Counted from the first letter of the stretch, positions 17,914 through 27,086 are shown. The stretch is DNA of 34,406 nucleotides from Acidimicrobiia bacterium (GCA_040289475.1 PSLF01000016.1:1-34406), one strand, 5' to 3'. The notes: a model not told the origin generated them from the letters alone. Numbers and translations are program-made.

Positions 17914-18260
17914 AAGAACCCCACCAATGAGTCGCTCTTTCCGATGCTAGAAGACATCTTGTGTTTGAGATATGGCGTGAGCGCTTTGGGCGATATAAAT
18001 AGACGGCCAAGCAGCACTCACCCCCAACTAGGATAGCGACAAAATCGAGCACTCTCGTACGACCTACCCGCCAAGTTGGAGCAGGCATCGGTTCTCGAGA
18101 AATCGCACAAGTCCCTCTCGAGAGTTGGTTTTCACGTCGCCTATCGCACATATGGCTTTGAAACGTTACGAGTAGCTATACTCCGCCTTTGGCACTGGCT
18201 TTTTGCCGGCTCTTGCTACATAGTTCACCAAAGCGCCTCGAGTATCGGACGTATAGAGCT
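17914..18260. other. Intergenic region upstream of the nuo cluster
   Basis: The 347 bases separate the divergent patatin and nuoA genes and should contain both promoters. TATACT at 18177-18182 with TGGCTT 18 bases upstream is a weak candidate promoter for nuo. Two palindromes lie at 18092-18101 and 18115-18124. No conserved coding sequence was seen; an in-frame extension of nuoA to 18189 has no family similarity. Confidence 0.5.
18092..18124. promoter_or_regulatory. Paired palindromes TTCTCGAGAA and CTCTCGAGAG, possible operator
   Basis: TTCTCGAGAA (18092-18101) and CTCTCGAGAG (18115-18124) share the core TCTCGAGA, with centres 23 bases apart, about two helical turns. This arrangement suits a dimeric regulator binding both sites on one DNA face. 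They sit about 140-170 bases before nuoA. No known regulator is assigned. Confidence 0.25.
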
Positions 18261-18626
18261 ATGGAAGACTTTTACCAGCAGTACATCACAGTAGCCGCCG
18301 TCGCGGCAGCCGCCGTCGGTATGTTCGGCCTCATGCTGGGCCTGGCTTGGCTTCTACGGCCTTCCAATCCCACAAGGGAGAAACTTCTCACCTATGAATG
18401 TGGAGTAGATCCGGTAGGTGAAGACTGGAACCAAGCGCACGTGCGGTACTACTTGTACGCGTTATTGTTCGTTGTCTTCGATGTAGAGGCTGTATTTATT
18501 TTCCCCTGGGCCATTGTGCTGAGACAGCTAGGCGTATTTGCACTAGTAGAGATGGTAATTTTCGTGGGAATTCTCGCAGCTGCTCTTCTTTACGCGTATC
18601 GCAAGGGGGTCCTGTCGTGGGGTTAA
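18261..18626 (+). CDS. nuoA: NADH-quinone oxidoreductase subunit A
   Basis: Small membrane subunit of complex I at the junction of the quinone site and proton channel E. The 121-residue product has three hydrophobic segments and the conserved Y-E-C-G-V-D-P loop carrying the mobile-loop Cys, followed by the F-D-V-E-A-V-F segment with its conserved acidic residues. The ATG at 18261 is chosen because it gives the usual length; the frame could extend to 18189 but that part is unlike the family. The ribosome binding site is weak. First gene of the nuo cluster; its stop overlaps the nuoB start by 10 bases. Confidence 0.93.
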   Translation: MEDFYQQYITVAAVAAAAVGMFGLMLGLAWLLRPSNPTREKLLTYECGVDPVGEDWNQAHVRYYLYALLFVVFDVEAVFIFPWAIVLRQLGVFALVEMVIFVGILAAALLYAYRKGVLSWG

Positions 18627-19132
18627 TCGACAGGTTTGGAGCGCCTAAGCCGCTCTCCTGGCTGCTCAACTGGTCGCGCAGCTACTCCTTGTGGCTTTTT
18701 CAGTTTGGTCTAGCATGCTGCGCAATAGAGATGATCGCGGCGGCCTCACCCAGGTACGACTTGATGCGTTTCGGAGTGATTCCGTTCCCGGCATCTCCCC
18801 GTCAAAGCGACCTGATGGTAGTAGCTGGCACTGTAACCGACAAGATGGCACCCGCTATCCGTCGTGTATACGAGCAAATGCCCGATCCCAAGTACGTCAT
18901 CTCAATGGGATCGTGTTCCAACTGTGGAGGACCTTACTGGGATTCGTACTCCGTCACCAAAGGCGTCGACCAGATCATTCCAGTAGACGTCTATGTTCCT
19001 GGCTGTCCACCAAGACCGGAGGCGCTGCTCCAAGGCATCGTAGAGCTTCAGAAAAAAATTCGCTCGGAAGATCCAAAGGTCCGTTGGACGGAGGGTCCAC
19101 GTGGTCGCCGGCCAGCCGGTTCACGCACCTAA
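18617..19132 (+). CDS. nuoB: NADH-quinone oxidoreductase subunit B
   Basis: Carries the terminal 4Fe-4S cluster N2 that reduces quinone in complex I. The four ligands are visible: the tandem pair Cys34-Cys35, Cys100 in G-S-C-S-N-C-G-G and Cys130 in [10 protein letters not shown]. Length, 171 residues, is normal. The start is GTG behind a GGGGG stretch about eight bases upstream, inside the end of nuoA. Its last 32 bases overlap nuoC, which indicates tight translational coupling. The C-terminal tail is basic. Confidence 0.96.
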   Translation: MGLIDRFGAPKPLSWLLNWSRSYSLWLFQFGLACCAIEMIAAASPRYDLMRFGVIPFPASPRQSDLMVVAGTVTDKMAPAIRRVYEQMPDPKYVISMGSCSNCGGPYWDSYSVTKGVDQIIPVDVYVPGCPPRPEALLQGIVELQKKIRSEDPKVRWTEGPRGRRPAGSRT

Positions 19133-19964
19133 GCCCTCACCAGAGGAGATAGTGGCCCACTTACGCCGTGGGCTGGGGGACGCGTTGGAGTACGCGTTCA
19201 TTGATAACGATAGGGTAGTTTGCCGGGTGCACAAAGATGCTTGGTTGGATGCAGTTCGCTTCGTTCGAGAAGACCCTGCGTTGGGATGCACTTTCTTTTC
19301 ATGGCTGTCAGCGATCGACTGGACTCAAGTAGAACTTGCTGACGCGGAGGCCGAGCCGGCAACAGAAAGTAGTGTCGAAGATGATAGCTCCGATTCTTCC
19401 GGAATGAGTAATCCTCAAGGAGTAGACAACAGCGCATCCGAAGGCGCGGTTGGGTCCGAGAATTCGACGTCTCCCTCTACAGTGGCCCCCTCACGAGAAG
19501 ACACGTCAGATTCGGCAACCAAGTCAGGCGGCGAGTCAAGCCACGAGAAAGGGCTAGTCGCTCCGCAACCCGACAGTCGAGGAATTGTTTCGTACTACCA
19601 ACCTGCAGGCGAGTTGTTCGAGGTGTGTTGCCACTTATCTGCTCCCCAACGCGGATTCGGCATAACTCTCAAAACTGCCGTAGACAAAGAAAACCCTACG
19701 ATTCCCTCTCTCGTGCCAGCGATAAAGGGTGCTGACTGGCATGAGCGAGAGTGTCACGAGATGTTCGGGATTGTCTTCGAGGGACATCCGAACCTAGCAA
19801 AGCTGTATTTGCCCGAGGAGTTCGAAGGCCATCCTCTTCGCAAGTCATATTTGTTGGGTGCACGGGTTGTAAAACCGTGGCCTGGTCTCGTCGATGTCGA
19901 AGAAATTCCACCCGAATTGGAACCCCAGCTTGATGCTGTCGCCAGAGGGAAAAACGAAGAGTGA
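19101..19964 (+). CDS. nuoC: NADH-quinone oxidoreductase subunit C with acidic serine-rich insert
   Basis: Peripheral-arm subunit (30-kDa family) that scaffolds NuoD and NuoI. The family signature [15 protein letters not shown] is at about 210-224, followed by G-H-P-L-R-K-S-Y (243-250). The product is 287 residues against about 200 for common NuoC. The excess is one block, roughly residues 80-160, rich in Ser, Glu, Asp, Thr and Gly and lacking hydrophobic runs, inserted between the D-W of the N-terminal fold and the S-Y-Y-Q-P-A-G strand. It is probably a disordered loop on the surface. The GTG start has GGAGGG five bases upstream. The gene overlaps nuoB by 32 bases and nuoD by four (GTGA). 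Confidence 0.94.
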   Translation: MVAGQPVHAPKPSPEEIVAHLRRGLGDALEYAFIDNDRVVCRVHKDAWLDAVRFVREDPALGCTFFSWLSAIDWTQVELADAEAEPATESSVEDDSSDSSGMSNPQGVDNSASEGAVGSENSTSPSTVAPSREDTSDSATKSGGESSHEKGLVAPQPDSRGIVSYYQPAGELFEVCCHLSAPQRGFGITLKTAVDKENPTIPSLVPAIKGADWHERECHEMFGIVFEGHPNLAKLYLPEEFEGHPLRKSYLLGARVVKPWPGLVDVEEIPPELEPQLDAVARGKNEE

Positions 19965-21139
19965 GTACCGAGAGCCTCACTGGAGACTTGGCGCAACAAG
20001 CTCGGGTCGCGGCCCACGTAGCCGACACCAAGGTGAGCATCGACATCCGAGCAGGCGAAATGACTTTGAACATCGGTCCGCAGCATCCCGCTACGCATGG
20101 TGTTCTGCGCCTCGTCGTCACCTTGGATGGCGAGAAAGTTGAGTCATGCGAGCCTGTCTTGGGCTACATGCATCGCGGATACGAAAAACTTGCAGAAGTA
20201 CGTACGTATCCACAGATCACAACGCTGGTAAACCGCATCGACTGGGTCTCTGGCTTCGCCAACGAAATCCCGTTGGTACTCGCCGCCGAGACGCTTCTCG
20301 GAATCGATGCTCCTCCTAGGGCCCAGTACATCCGAACGCTGCTAGCGGAAATGCAACGTATCGCAAGCCACCTTGTATTCTTCGGGGCCTATCCGCTGGA
20401 GGTCGGGGCCATCACTCCGATGTTTCACAGCTTCAGAGAGCGAGAGCGGGTCTTGGACCTGATCGAGTCCGTTACCGGTGGGAGATTTCACCCCAACTAC
20501 AACCGAGTCGGTGGACTGAAAGAAGACCTACCTGCCGGCTTCAAGAAGGCAACCGCCGAAGCTATGGAGTCAGTTCGAAAAGTGGCATCGGATCTGGAAG
20601 ACCTTCTACTGGGCAACGATATTTTTGCTGAGCGGACCAAAGGGGTTGGGGTCCTACCCGCCACTCTTGCCTGCGAACTCGGTGTATCGGGGCCCAACCT
20701 TCGAGCATCTGGGATAGCCGAGGATATTCGGCGCAGCGAGCCTTACTTGGTCTATGACGAGCTTGAATTCAATGTCATTACTCAAAACGAGGGGGACGCC
20801 TACGCTCGCACGGTCGTAAGGCTGAAAGAGCTCGTTGAAAGTACCTACATCGTGGACCAGTGCCTCGACTCGATGCCATCTGGCCCGATCATGGCGAAAG
20901 TGCCTAGGGTCATAAAAATTCCGGAGGGCGAAGTCTACGTTCGAGCAGAGAACCCTCGCGGCGAGATGGGGTACTACTTAGTATCCAGAGGCGGAACCCG
21001 GCCCTATCGACTAAAAATCAGATCGGCTTCTTTTTCCAATATTTCGTGTCTTCCGTACTTGCTCAAAGGCGTCTACGTAGCCGACATAATTGCCATCCTC
21101 GGAAGCTTGGACTTTGTACTAGGCGATGTAGATCGCTAG
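19961..21139 (+). CDS. nuoD: NADH-quinone oxidoreductase subunit D
   Basis: The 49-kDa-type subunit that forms the quinone pocket with NuoB. G-P-Q-H-P-A-T-H-G (39-47) is the diagnostic quinone-binding loop, and G-Y-M-H-R-G-Y-E-K (68-76) and the N-R-I-D-W block follow as in all NuoD. It is 392 residues and separate from NuoC, unlike the fused NuoCD of E. coli. The GTG start overlaps the nuoC stop as GTGA. Its mitochondrial homologue NDUFS2 is the methylation target of NDUFAF7, a relative of which is encoded at the end of this cluster. The next gene is nuoH; nuoE, nuoF and nuoG, which follow nuoD in many genomes, are absent. Confidence 0.96.
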   Translation: MSTESLTGDLAQQARVAAHVADTKVSIDIRAGEMTLNIGPQHPATHGVLRLVVTLDGEKVESCEPVLGYMHRGYEKLAEVRTYPQITTLVNRIDWVSGFANEIPLVLAAETLLGIDAPPRAQYIRTLLAEMQRIASHLVFFGAYPLEVGAITPMFHSFRERERVLDLIESVTGGRFHPNYNRVGGLKEDLPAGFKKATAEAMESVRKVASDLEDLLLGNDIFAERTKGVGVLPATLACELGVSGPNLRASGIAEDIRRSEPYLVYDELEFNVITQNEGDAYARTVVRLKELVESTYIVDQCLDSMPSGPIMAKVPRVIKIPEGEVYVRAENPRGEMGYYLVSRGGTRPYRLKIRSASFSNISCLPYLLKGVYVADIIAILGSLDFVLGDVDR

Positions 21140-21149
21140 GGGATACTTG

Positions 21150-22166
21150 ATGAGCTTGCAGTTTCTCATAGAGATTGTCGTAAAACTGCTGGCCATTATG
21201 GTCATAGTGCCAGGAGCTGGGCTCGTGCTGGGCTACACCGAGCTTAAAGTAATGGCTCACATGCAGTCTCGCTTGGGTCCCATGGAAGCCGGGCGGTTTC
21301 ACGGGTGGGCACAGCTAATCGCTGACGGGCTCAAGTTTTTACAGAAAGAGGATGTCGTACCTGAAGCAGCAGATAAGCGTGTCTTCAAAATTGCACCAGC
21401 CGTGGTCTTGGTGAGTACCTTTCTTCTTTTGGTAGTCATCCCGTTCGGCCCAGATCGACGACTCTGGATAGAAAACTTGAGTATCGGCTTGTTTTATGCG
21501 CTGGCAGTTGGTGCGCTGGGCGTGCTTGGCGTGTTGATGGCAGGGTGGGCATCTAACAACAAGTACTCACTAATTGGAGCGCTAAGAGCGGCGGCCCAGC
21601 TTATCGCCTATGAACTTCCCCTCGTCCTTTCGGCCGTCGCCGTTGCAATTCAGGCCCAAAGCTTGTCTTTGGTGGACATCGTCAATGCGCAAGCTGCGTT
21701 CAAAATTGCTGGCCTTCCGGTACCCTACGTAGTCCCCCAGTTCTTGGGGTTCGTCATTTTCGTGACGGCATCGGTGGCCGAGCTCAGCCGCACCCCCTTT
21801 GACATGCCTATAGCCGAGAGCGAGTTGGTCACGGGGCCCTATACCGAGTACACAGGGTTTCGGTTTCTCTTCTTCTTTCTAGCCGAGTACGCAGGAATGT
21901 TCGCGCTCTCCGCAATTGCAGCCACAATCTACCTCGGTGGATACTGGGTTCCCGGCGTCCCCCCGCAAATGGCGACTTTTATAGGTCCCATTGCACTGTT
22001 CGTCAAGACGGGAATCGTTGCATTCATCATGATGTGGATTAGATCGACCTTTCCGCGCCTGAGAGAGGATCAGCTCCAGCAGCTAGCCTGGAAATACTTA
22101 ATCCCGCTCTCTCTTTTGAACATTTTTTTGGTCGGTACCGGCGTTGCTTTAGTAGCGGCACGCTGA
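21150..22166 (+). CDS. nuoH: NADH-quinone oxidoreductase subunit H
   Basis: Membrane subunit that links the quinone cavity to the proton-pumping arm. About eight hydrophobic helices are present, with the conserved R-L-G-P-M-E-A-G...Q-L-I-A-D-G-L-K loop near the N-terminus and the S-R-T-P-F-D-M-P-I-A-E-S-E-L-V-T-G loop that lines the quinone channel. The ATG at 21150 is preferred: AGGGG is seven bases upstream, while the in-frame TTG one codon earlier is too close. Product 338 residues, normal length. Nine bases or so separate it from nuoD. Confidence 0.96.
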   Translation: MSLQFLIEIVVKLLAIMVIVPGAGLVLGYTELKVMAHMQSRLGPMEAGRFHGWAQLIADGLKFLQKEDVVPEAADKRVFKIAPAVVLVSTFLLLVVIPFGPDRRLWIENLSIGLFYALAVGALGVLGVLMAGWASNNKYSLIGALRAAAQLIAYELPLVLSAVAVAIQAQSLSLVDIVNAQAAFKIAGLPVPYVVPQFLGFVIFVTASVAELSRTPFDMPIAESELVTGPYTEYTGFRFLFFFLAEYAGMFALSAIAATIYLGGYWVPGVPPQMATFIGPIALFVKTGIVAFIMMWIRSTFPRLREDQLQQLAWKYLIPLSLLNIFLVGTGVALVAAR

Positions 22167-22197
22167 GCCAGCCTGAGAAGTCTGGAGAGACACCAAC

Positions 22198-22671
22198 ATG
22201 TCTGCACCAATCGTAGGACTTGCTAAAGGAATGGCCGTGACGCTGAGAACCATGTTGTCGCGCTCCGTCACGGTTCAGTATCCGCACGAAAAAGAGGCGC
22301 CCCACCCCCGGGCTCGGGGCGTTATAGCTCTCAAGGAAGAAAACTGCACTGTATGCATGCTATGTGCAAGATCATGTCCTGACTGGTGCATATACATAGA
22401 AGGACACAAAGTAAAAGCTCCCCCGAGGAGGCCAGGGGGTCGACCTCGTACCATCAACTTACTCGATCGTTTCGATATCGATTATGCCCTCTGCATGTAC
22501 TGTGGAATATGCGTGGAGGTGTGTCCCTTCGATGCCCTGTTTTGGAGCCCGGAGTATGAGTACGCGGAAACTTCGATAGCTAACCTGCTGCATGACAAAG
22601 AGAAGCTTGGACAGTGGATGGAGACTGTCCCTGAGCCACCGGCGTTGGAGGAAGGGGCGTCCCAACGATGA
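22198..22671 (+). CDS. nuoI: NADH-quinone oxidoreductase subunit I
   Basis: Carries clusters N6a and N6b that pass electrons toward NuoB. Two ferredoxin-type motifs are intact: [12 protein letters not shown] in the first and [12 protein letters not shown] in the second. At 157 residues it is of usual length, with an amphipathic N-terminal stretch that would sit on the membrane. GGAGAG lies roughly ten bases upstream of the ATG. Its stop overlaps the nuoJ start as ATGA. Confidence 0.95.
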   Translation: MSAPIVGLAKGMAVTLRTMLSRSVTVQYPHEKEAPHPRARGVIALKEENCTVCMLCARSCPDWCIYIEGHKVKAPPRRPGGRPRTINLLDRFDIDYALCMYCGICVEVCPFDALFWSPEYEYAETSIANLLHDKEKLGQWMETVPEPPALEEGASQR

Positions 22672-23180
22672 ATGGTACCAACCCCTTCCTCGTTACTACT
22701 TTTATCGCCGTCGCTGCGGTGATGTTGTGGAGCGCTATTGGCGTAGTAACTGTACGAAACGTAGTACACGCCGCCTTGTACCTTGTACTGACCCTTGGAT
22801 CTACTGCTGTCTTATACGTCATTCTCGCGGCCGAATTTATTGCATGGGTCCAAGTCCTCGTATACGTGGGTGCCATAGTAGTCTTGTTCTTGTTTGGAAT
22901 TATGTTGACCCATGCGCCCATCGGAAAATCTCAGTTCCTTACAAATAACAAGATGGTCCTATATGGCATACTCGCAGCTGCCATATTTGGAGGCGTGATG
23001 TTATATACCATCGGAGCAGCCTTTGGAAGGTCCCAGTTGTTTACTCCGGTGCAGCAGGGAGCCGGAATCGCACAAGTCGGATCTGACCTTATGACGACCT
23101 GGGTCGTTCCTTTCGAAGCTGTTTCGATGGTTTTGCTTGCCGCTTTAATTGGTGCCCTCGCAGTAGCCAGAAAGGACTGA
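22668..23180 (+). CDS. nuoJ: NADH-quinone oxidoreductase subunit J
   Basis: Membrane-arm subunit near the quinone module. Five hydrophobic segments occur in 170 residues, including the conserved [12 protein letters not shown] helix whose pi-bulge is important for coupling in other species. The ATG overlaps the nuoI stop by four bases. nuoK begins six bases after its TGA. Confidence 0.94.
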   Translation: MNGTNPFLVTTFIAVAAVMLWSAIGVVTVRNVVHAALYLVLTLGSTAVLYVILAAEFIAWVQVLVYVGAIVVLFLFGIMLTHAPIGKSQFLTNNKMVLYGILAAAIFGGVMLYTIGAAFGRSQLFTPVQQGAGIAQVGSDLMTTWVVPFEAVSMVLLAALIGALAVARKD

Positions 23181-23186
23181 GAAGCC

Positions 23187-23495
23187 GTGAAGGTTTTTGC
23201 GCTTCTCGCTGTTTCCACAGCTCTATTTTCGATAGGAATCTATGGTGTATTGGTTCGCAGGAACGCTGTTTTGGTATTAATGAGTATTGAGCTCATGCTC
23301 AACGCAGTAGCCATCAATTTCATTACTTTTGGATCACAACTCACTGGCTCGGGCGCTGTCACTGCCCAAACCTTTGTGCTTTTCATAATAGCCATCGCAG
23401 CAGCTGAGGTTGGTATTGGAATTGCACTGGTCATAGCTTTGTACAGAGCCAAGGCAAACATAAACATTGATGAAGCGGATGCTCTCAAGTGGTAG
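23187..23495 (+). CDS. nuoK: NADH-quinone oxidoreductase subunit K
   Basis: Small three-helix proton-channel subunit of 102 residues, the usual size. The two buried glutamates essential in E. coli NuoK are present: Glu35 in M-S-I-E-L-M-L-N-A-V and Glu74 in A-A-A-E-V-G-I-G. Start is GTG six bases after nuoJ. Its TAG stop overlaps an AGGA motif that could serve a mini-frame leading into nuoL. Confidence 0.95.
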   Translation: MKVFALLAVSTALFSIGIYGVLVRRNAVLVLMSIELMLNAVAINFITFGSQLTGSGAVTAQTFVLFIIAIAAAEVGIGIALVIALYRAKANINIDEADALKW

Positions 23496-23503
23496 GAAAA
23501 GTA

Positions 23504-23530
23504 ATGCCTGAAGGGATGTCATATAGATGA
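23504..23530 (+). CDS. Candidate eight-residue mini-ORF coupling nuoK to nuoL
   Basis: ATG at 23504 opens a frame of eight codons (M-P-E-G-M-S-Y-R) ending in TGA at 23528-23530, which overlaps the nuoL ATG as ATGA. AGGA at 23494-23497 is six bases before the mini-ORF start. nuoL itself has only a distant AGGG upstream. The mini-ORF may therefore deliver ribosomes to nuoL by termination-reinitiation. Could be chance in a 31-base gap. Confidence 0.3.
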   Translation: MPEGMSYR

Positions 23531-25524
23531 TTATCGCCGCTGAGGCAGCGACACAACTTGCAGATGTCGGGCTCTTCAAGCTCGCCTGGATCATAGTTGT
23601 TGTCCCATTTATTTCTTGGCTTCTCACCCTTTTTTTTGGGAAGCGATCGCCCATGGACGGTGCAATTTACGGGATCATAGCGGTAGGGTTTGATCTTCTA
23701 CTGTCAGTAGTCATCTTCGTGCAAAATGCTTTGGGTACGCCTCCTTACAATCAACGAATCAATGCAATGCAGCTAGGACGGTTTGAAATAGAGTTTGGCC
23801 TTCACATAGATGGACTCGCGTCGATGATGCTCTTGGTGGTGACTCTTATTTCATTCCTTGTACATGTTTACTCCCTCGGATACATGAAAGGAGAGCCCCG
23901 GTACACCTTCTACTTTGCAACACTCTCCTTATTCACAGGCTCAATGCTCATTCTTGTGACCGCAGACAATCTTTTGCAGCTACTAGTTGGCTGGGAGCTT
24001 GTGGGTCTGTGCTCTTACCTTTTGATCGGCCATTATTGGGAGAAAAAGGAGAACTCAAACGCTGCTATCAAGGCATTTATAACGACCCGCGTGGGCGACG
24101 TGGGGATGATCTTCGGAATTGTGGTGCTCTTTTCGGCCTTGGGATCCTTCGACATCGCGAAGCTAAACGAGGCTGCATCATCCGGTGCCATTGCAAGAGG
24201 CGCTTTGACTGTTGGAGCTGCGCTTCTGTTCTGTGGAGCGGTCGGTAAATCTGCCCAGTTCCCTCTCCATGTGTGGTTGCCGGACGCAATGGCAGGCCCG
24301 ACTCCAGTCTCAGCGCTTATTCACGCAGCCACTATGGTCGTAGCGGGAGTGTATTTAGTAGCTCGAACCTTTGGTGTCTTTGAGCGCGCCTTCCACATAG
24401 GAGAGGCAGGCCCTCTGAACATCGTCGCCATCATTGGGACAATCACCATGCTCATGGCAGCTTTGTTGGCCCTCGTTCAAGATGACATAAAGCGAGTCCT
24501 CGCCTACTCCACAGTGAGCCAGCTCGGCTACATGATCGCGGCGCTAGGGGTAGGAGCCTGGACTGGCGCGGTGTTTCACCTTTTCACTCATGCAATGTTC
24601 AAGGCGCTTCTTTTCCTCGGAGCTGGATCGGTAATACACGCTGTGCACTCGAACAATATGTCTGATATGGGTGGATTGCGAAAGTATATGCCTCAGACGT
24701 TCTACACGTTTCTCATCGGGTCTGCTGCCCTAGCCGGTGTGCCTGGTCTGGCCGGATTTTTCTCAAAGGACGAAATTCTACATGGCGCCTTGAAAAACCA
24801 GTATTACCTGGTTTTTGGAGTCGGACTGCTAACAGCAGGCTTGACTGCCCTTTATATGACTCGCTGCGTCTACCTTACGTTTTTTAGCGAGTACAGAGGA
24901 CACGGACACCCCCACGAGTCTCCCCGTGTAATGACACTCCCCCTTATCACCCTAGCGGTCCTATCCATCTCAGTAGGTTATCTCAACTTCTGGGGTGTAA
25001 AAGGGTTCGGGACCTGGATTACCTTTGAAGGACATGGAGAAGTAGCAGCATTCGACCCGGTTGCTCTCTCGATGTCTGTGGCCGCCGCAGCAGGAGGTAT
25101 TCTAATTGGCTTACTTATTTATCACTGGAAACTTGGCCCACGCGGAGCCGTAGAACGAAGCACCATTTTAAGAGGACTACACAGATTTTTACTGAATCGC
25201 TACTACATTGACGAGTTGTACATAAAAGTTATTGTTCGACCTATACAGTACTCGCTCTCCAGAGCGGCTTACTGGATTAACCAAAACGTTATAGATGCCG
25301 TCGTCAATTCAGCGGGCATTCTCACTGCTAGAGGGTTAGCGCGCCTGGCTTACTGGTTCGACCAGAACGTCGTGGACTCTGTGGTGAATGCAGCAGCTGA
25401 GGAAACGGCAGAGACAGGTGGGGTTCTGCGGCACATTCAGACAGGAAAAGTACAGCAGTACGCAGCCGTAGTGATCGTTGCTTCTGCACTCTTGGGAATC
25501 ATGCTCGTTGTGTTCTTGCGATAG
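23527..25524 (+). CDS. nuoL: NADH-quinone oxidoreductase subunit L
   Basis: Distal antiporter-like proton-pumping subunit, 665 residues. The core shows W-E-L-V-G-L-C-S-Y-L-L-I (conserved Glu), F-P-L-H-V-W-L-P-D-A-M-A-G-P-T-P-V-S-A-L-I-H split across the helix-7/8 region, and F-S-K-D-E-I in the C-terminal half. After the core comes the extension that in other species forms the long lateral helix and last transmembrane helix. That extension contains a 27-residue tandem duplication: A-Y-W-(I/F)-(N/D)-Q-N-V-(I/V)-D starts at about residue 581 and again at 608. The ATG at 23527 has no good ribosome binding site and may depend on the mini-ORF just before it. Confidence 0.96.
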   Translation: MIIAAEAATQLADVGLFKLAWIIVVVPFISWLLTLFFGKRSPMDGAIYGIIAVGFDLLLSVVIFVQNALGTPPYNQRINAMQLGRFEIEFGLHIDGLASMMLLVVTLISFLVHVYSLGYMKGEPRYTFYFATLSLFTGSMLILVTADNLLQLLVGWELVGLCSYLLIGHYWEKKENSNAAIKAFITTRVGDVGMIFGIVVLFSALGSFDIAKLNEAASSGAIARGALTVGAALLFCGAVGKSAQFPLHVWLPDAMAGPTPVSALIHAATMVVAGVYLVARTFGVFERAFHIGEAGPLNIVAIIGTITMLMAALLALVQDDIKRVLAYSTVSQLGYMIAALGVGAWTGAVFHLFTHAMFKALLFLGAGSVIHAVHSNNMSDMGGLRKYMPQTFYTFLIGSAALAGVPGLAGFFSKDEILHGALKNQYYLVFGVGLLTAGLTALYMTRCVYLTFFSEYRGHGHPHESPRVMTLPLITLAVLSISVGYLNFWGVKGFGTWITFEGHGEVAAFDPVALSMSVAAAAGGILIGLLIYHWKLGPRGAVERSTILRGLHRFLLNRYYIDELYIKVIVRPIQYSLSRAAYWINQNVIDAVVNSAGILTARGLARLAYWFDQNVVDSVVNAAAEETAETGGVLRHIQTGKVQQYAAVVIVASALLGIMLVVFLR

Positions 25525-25537
25525 GAGGTAGGTGAGC

Positions 25538-27058
25538 GTGGAAGCTCTCGATAGATGGCTAGTTACCTTAGCAGTATTTCTTCCAGCCGCAGGCGTTGTA
25601 TTTTTACTTTTTATCCCCAAACAATATGATCTCCCGGCAAAAGTGACTGCTTTGATAGCCTCTGGATTAGCTCTGCTTGCAGGCATAGGAATCCTTTGGC
25701 GATTCGATTTCTCCCGATCGCACGAGGTACAGCTGGCGGTAAAAGCATCCTGGATTCCTCAGATAGATGTCAATTATCACGTTGGCGTTGACGGAATCAG
25801 TCTTCCATTACTTCTGCTCTCAGTATTCATCACATTCCTATGCGTTATATACACGTTTGACCACCTTCCCGAACCTGCCAATGCGAAAGCGTTTCTTTCG
25901 CTAGTACTGTTGTTAGAAACCGGGATGTCTGGAACATTTGTAGCGTTCGATCTTATTTTGTTTTTTATTTTTTGGGAGCTAGTACTTCTACCCATGTATT
26001 TCATAATCGGACTTTGGGGAGGCCCAAGGAAAGAGTATGCGGCGATCAAGTTCTTTCTTTACACGCTGTTTGGATCAGCTTTTATGCTTCTCGCGTTTCT
26101 GGCACTTTATTTCAAGGCCGGTACATTTGACATTTTGGAGCTTTCGACCGGTCTGGCCCAATTCTCAAAAGGGGCAGCACTTACTGTGTTCGCTGGCCTC
26201 TTCTTAGGCTTTGCAATAAAAGTGCCAATGTTTCCCTTTCATACATGGCTACCCGACGCTCACACCGAAGCTCCAACGGTTGGATCTGTACTGCTAGCAG
26301 CTGTATTGCTGAAGATGGGAACCTATGGCTTCGTAAGAATCGCACTTCCTGTCCTTCCCGATGCAGCTCGATCCTGGGCACCCGTTATTGGAATTCTTGG
26401 AGCGATCGGGATCGTTTACGCGGCGTTGTGTTGCATGGCTCAGTCAGACCTCAAGCGATTGGTAGCGTTTAGCTCAGTGGGACACATGGGATTCGTCATG
26501 CTTGGGATAGCCACCCTCACCCCGATCGGAATCAACGCCGCAATTTTCGGCATGCTGGCTCACGGAGTCATCACCGGGATGCTATTTTTTCTCGCTGGGT
26601 CGATACATGAGCGATACCACACGCGCGAGATCCCCGAACTGGGCGGTGGAATGTTAAAGAAAATACCGATCATCGCTTCACTGCTAGCGTTTACCTCTTT
26701 TGCCAGCTTGGGACTGCCAGGACTTGCTGGATTCTGGGGAGAGTTTCCGGCCTTATTAGCGAGCTACCAACCCGCACCTGGCCTTCCCGAGGCAACTTTT
26801 AGAGCTCTGATGGTCGCTGGAGGAGTTGGAACTGTTTTGGTAGCAGGGTATTTTTTGTGGATGCTTCAGCGGGTGAACTTGGGAGAGGTGCCGGCGCGCT
26901 GGGCTAGCCTACAAGCCCATGACATAAATCCCTACGAACTGCTCTCCTGGGTACCTCTTGTTGTACTCACCGTCGTTATGGGCATATACCCCAAGTTGGT
27001 ATTTGGAATTACCAACGGAGCAGTGGAGTCCCTGGCCCGGCTATTCGCATCAGGATAG
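25538..27058 (+). CDS. nuoM: NADH-quinone oxidoreductase subunit M
   Basis: Antiporter-like proton-pumping subunit, 506 residues. Typical blocks are F-W-E-L-V-L-L-P-M-Y with the conserved Glu of helix 5, F-P-F-H-T-W-L-P-D-A-H-T-E-A-P-T in the helix-7 region, and L-K-M-G-T-Y-G. The GTG at 25538 is preferred since AGGAGG ends nine bases before it; an in-frame GTG at 25532 is only three bases away. The Shine-Dalgarno sequence overlaps the nuoL stop. Confidence 0.95.
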   Translation: MEALDRWLVTLAVFLPAAGVVFLLFIPKQYDLPAKVTALIASGLALLAGIGILWRFDFSRSHEVQLAVKASWIPQIDVNYHVGVDGISLPLLLLSVFITFLCVIYTFDHLPEPANAKAFLSLVLLLETGMSGTFVAFDLILFFIFWELVLLPMYFIIGLWGGPRKEYAAIKFFLYTLFGSAFMLLAFLALYFKAGTFDILELSTGLAQFSKGAALTVFAGLFLGFAIKVPMFPFHTWLPDAHTEAPTVGSVLLAAVLLKMGTYGFVRIALPVLPDAARSWAPVIGILGAIGIVYAALCCMAQSDLKRLVAFSSVGHMGFVMLGIATLTPIGINAAIFGMLAHGVITGMLFFLAGSIHERYHTREIPELGGGMLKKIPIIASLLAFTSFASLGLPGLAGFWGEFPALLASYQPAPGLPEATFRALMVAGGVGTVLVAGYFLWMLQRVNLGEVPARWASLQAHDINPYELLSWVPLVVLTVVMGIYPKLVFGITNGAVESLARLFASG

Positions 27059-27086
27059 GGTTGGCGTACACCCAGAAAGGTTGGAG

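Noticed and set aside
18187-18205. Sigma-54 promoter-like TGGCAC...TTGCC upstream of nuoA
   Set aside because: GG and GC are 12 bases apart instead of the strict 10, and sigma-54 is rare in Actinobacteria.
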